A DNA stretch of 57,167 nucleotides. Origin: Capnocytophaga catalasegens. GTDB lineage: Bacteria > Bacteroidota > Bacteroidia > Flavobacteriales > Flavobacteriaceae. Positions within the stretch are counted from its first letter, which is position 1. Every line of letters begins with the position of its first letter. A program made the position numbers and the translations under genes. Location: the NCBI RefSeq assembly GCF_026005215.1, contig NZ_BPMA01000057.1, positions 1-57,167 of the forward strand, in the 5' to 3' direction. This document shows, one piece after another, positions 56,827 to 57,167 of the stretch. A model generated the notes under the pieces. It was not told the origin of the DNA and did no database searches. It saw nothing but the letters and a program-made list of their open reading frames with translations.

Positions 56827-56972
56827 ATTTTAGAATATCTAACAAAAGAGTAAAAATATTTGATGAATTTTAATTTTCTCAAATATAAAATAGAAAAATC
56901 AGAATATATAAACTTAACTAAGTGATTTTGGGATTTCATAACGAAAAAAAGGATTTAATACCCTCTCATACG

Positions 56973-57001
56973 TTGGCTTTTCTGTTTTAAATCTATTTTT
57001 G
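56973..57001 (+). promoter_or_regulatory. Promoter of the right-edge gene
   Basis: TTG at 56973-56975, an 18-bp spacer and TATTTTTG at 56994-57001, a full consensus match. It ends 19 bp before the ATG at 57021. Confidence 0.55.
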
Positions 57002-57020
57002 GTACAATTTTTTTCTAAAA

Positions 57021-57167
57021 ATGAATAAAAGTTTCTTACATAATGTCAAACAGAACACTCTGGTCCCTTTCAAAGAAAAATTCGATAGACAGAAGAGGTA
57101 TTTTTCAAATATTAAGCCTGAAGTTCTTTTAAAAAAAGAGAATACATTAAACGGCAAAACCAAATGT
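57021..57167 (+). CDS. Partial CDS running off the right edge
   Basis: An open frame of 49 codons from an ATG to the window end, reading MNKSFLHNVKQNTLVPFKEK and then a basic, polar stretch. A consensus promoter stands just upstream, which makes a real gene likely. The visible part has no signal peptide, membrane helix or recognised motif, so no product is proposed. Confidence 0.5.
   Translation, partial: MNKSFLHNVKQNTLVPFKEKFDRQKRYFSNIKPEVLLKKENTLNGKTKC

Overview
The window comes from an AT-rich member of the Bacteroidota, family Flavobacteriaceae, most likely Capnocytophaga of the C. canimorsus / C. cynodegmi group. Three things point there: a complete gldKLMN cluster (gliding motility / type IX secretion), many SusC/SusD/TonB-type outer-membrane systems with promoters of the Bacteroidota form (TTG or TTTG, about 19 bp, TAnnTTTG), and a five-gene operon at the right end whose order and products match the gpdCGDEF glycoprotein-deglycosylation locus of C. 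canimorsus. The species assignment is an inference from gene content.

Layout. 1-3.4 kb: a leftward TonB receptor with a DUF4249 lipoprotein. 3.6-5.0 kb: asnS. 5.3-9.9 kb: gldK-gldL-gldM-gldN, the type IX secretion motor and ring. 10-11 kb: an FAD oxidoreductase, convergent with a leftward GYDIA GHMP kinase, a small secreted protein and an M20 dipeptidase. 13.9-16.9 kb: pdhB and an SLC13-type transporter. 17.2-23.3 kb: leftward housekeeping genes rpmE2, thyA, a YbjQ-family gene broken by an in-frame stop, mutS, a DUF4112 protein and rimO. 23.4-28 kb: a 41-bp tandem repeat next to a DUF6261 gene, a DUF4139 protein and an ABC-F ATPase. 28.2-36.5 kb: HIT protein, greA (whose promoter sits just before a terminator-like hairpin), then a metalloprotease-SusC-SusD operon that looks like a peptide acquisition system. 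36.6-39.2 kb: purB, a deoxynucleoside kinase and an Lrp-type regulator. 39.4-42.5 kb: a decaying patch with a tandemly duplicated membrane-protein gene (one copy intact, one frameshifted) and a broken lipoprotein gene with MORN-like features. 42.6-47.9 kb: carbonic anhydrase, hemC, acyl-CoA carboxylase beta subunit, an eight-copy 42-bp minisatellite and rtcB. 48.3-56.8 kb: the gpd-like operon, with a consensus promoter and a strong terminator.

How the genes work together. Two SusC/D loci feed the periplasm. One carries a secreted GH18 endoglycosidase and accessory surface lipoproteins that would release N-glycans from host glycoproteins. The other carries a zinc metalloprotease and probably imports peptides. 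The gld cluster provides the secretion and motility machinery. Most of the rest is core metabolism and information processing. No rRNA, tRNA, CRISPR array or intact insertion sequence was seen.

The observations most worth a second look are the gpd-like operon, the nonsense codon in the YbjQ-family gene, the greA leader hairpin, the two tandem-repeat arrays, and the decaying duplicated membrane-protein genes.
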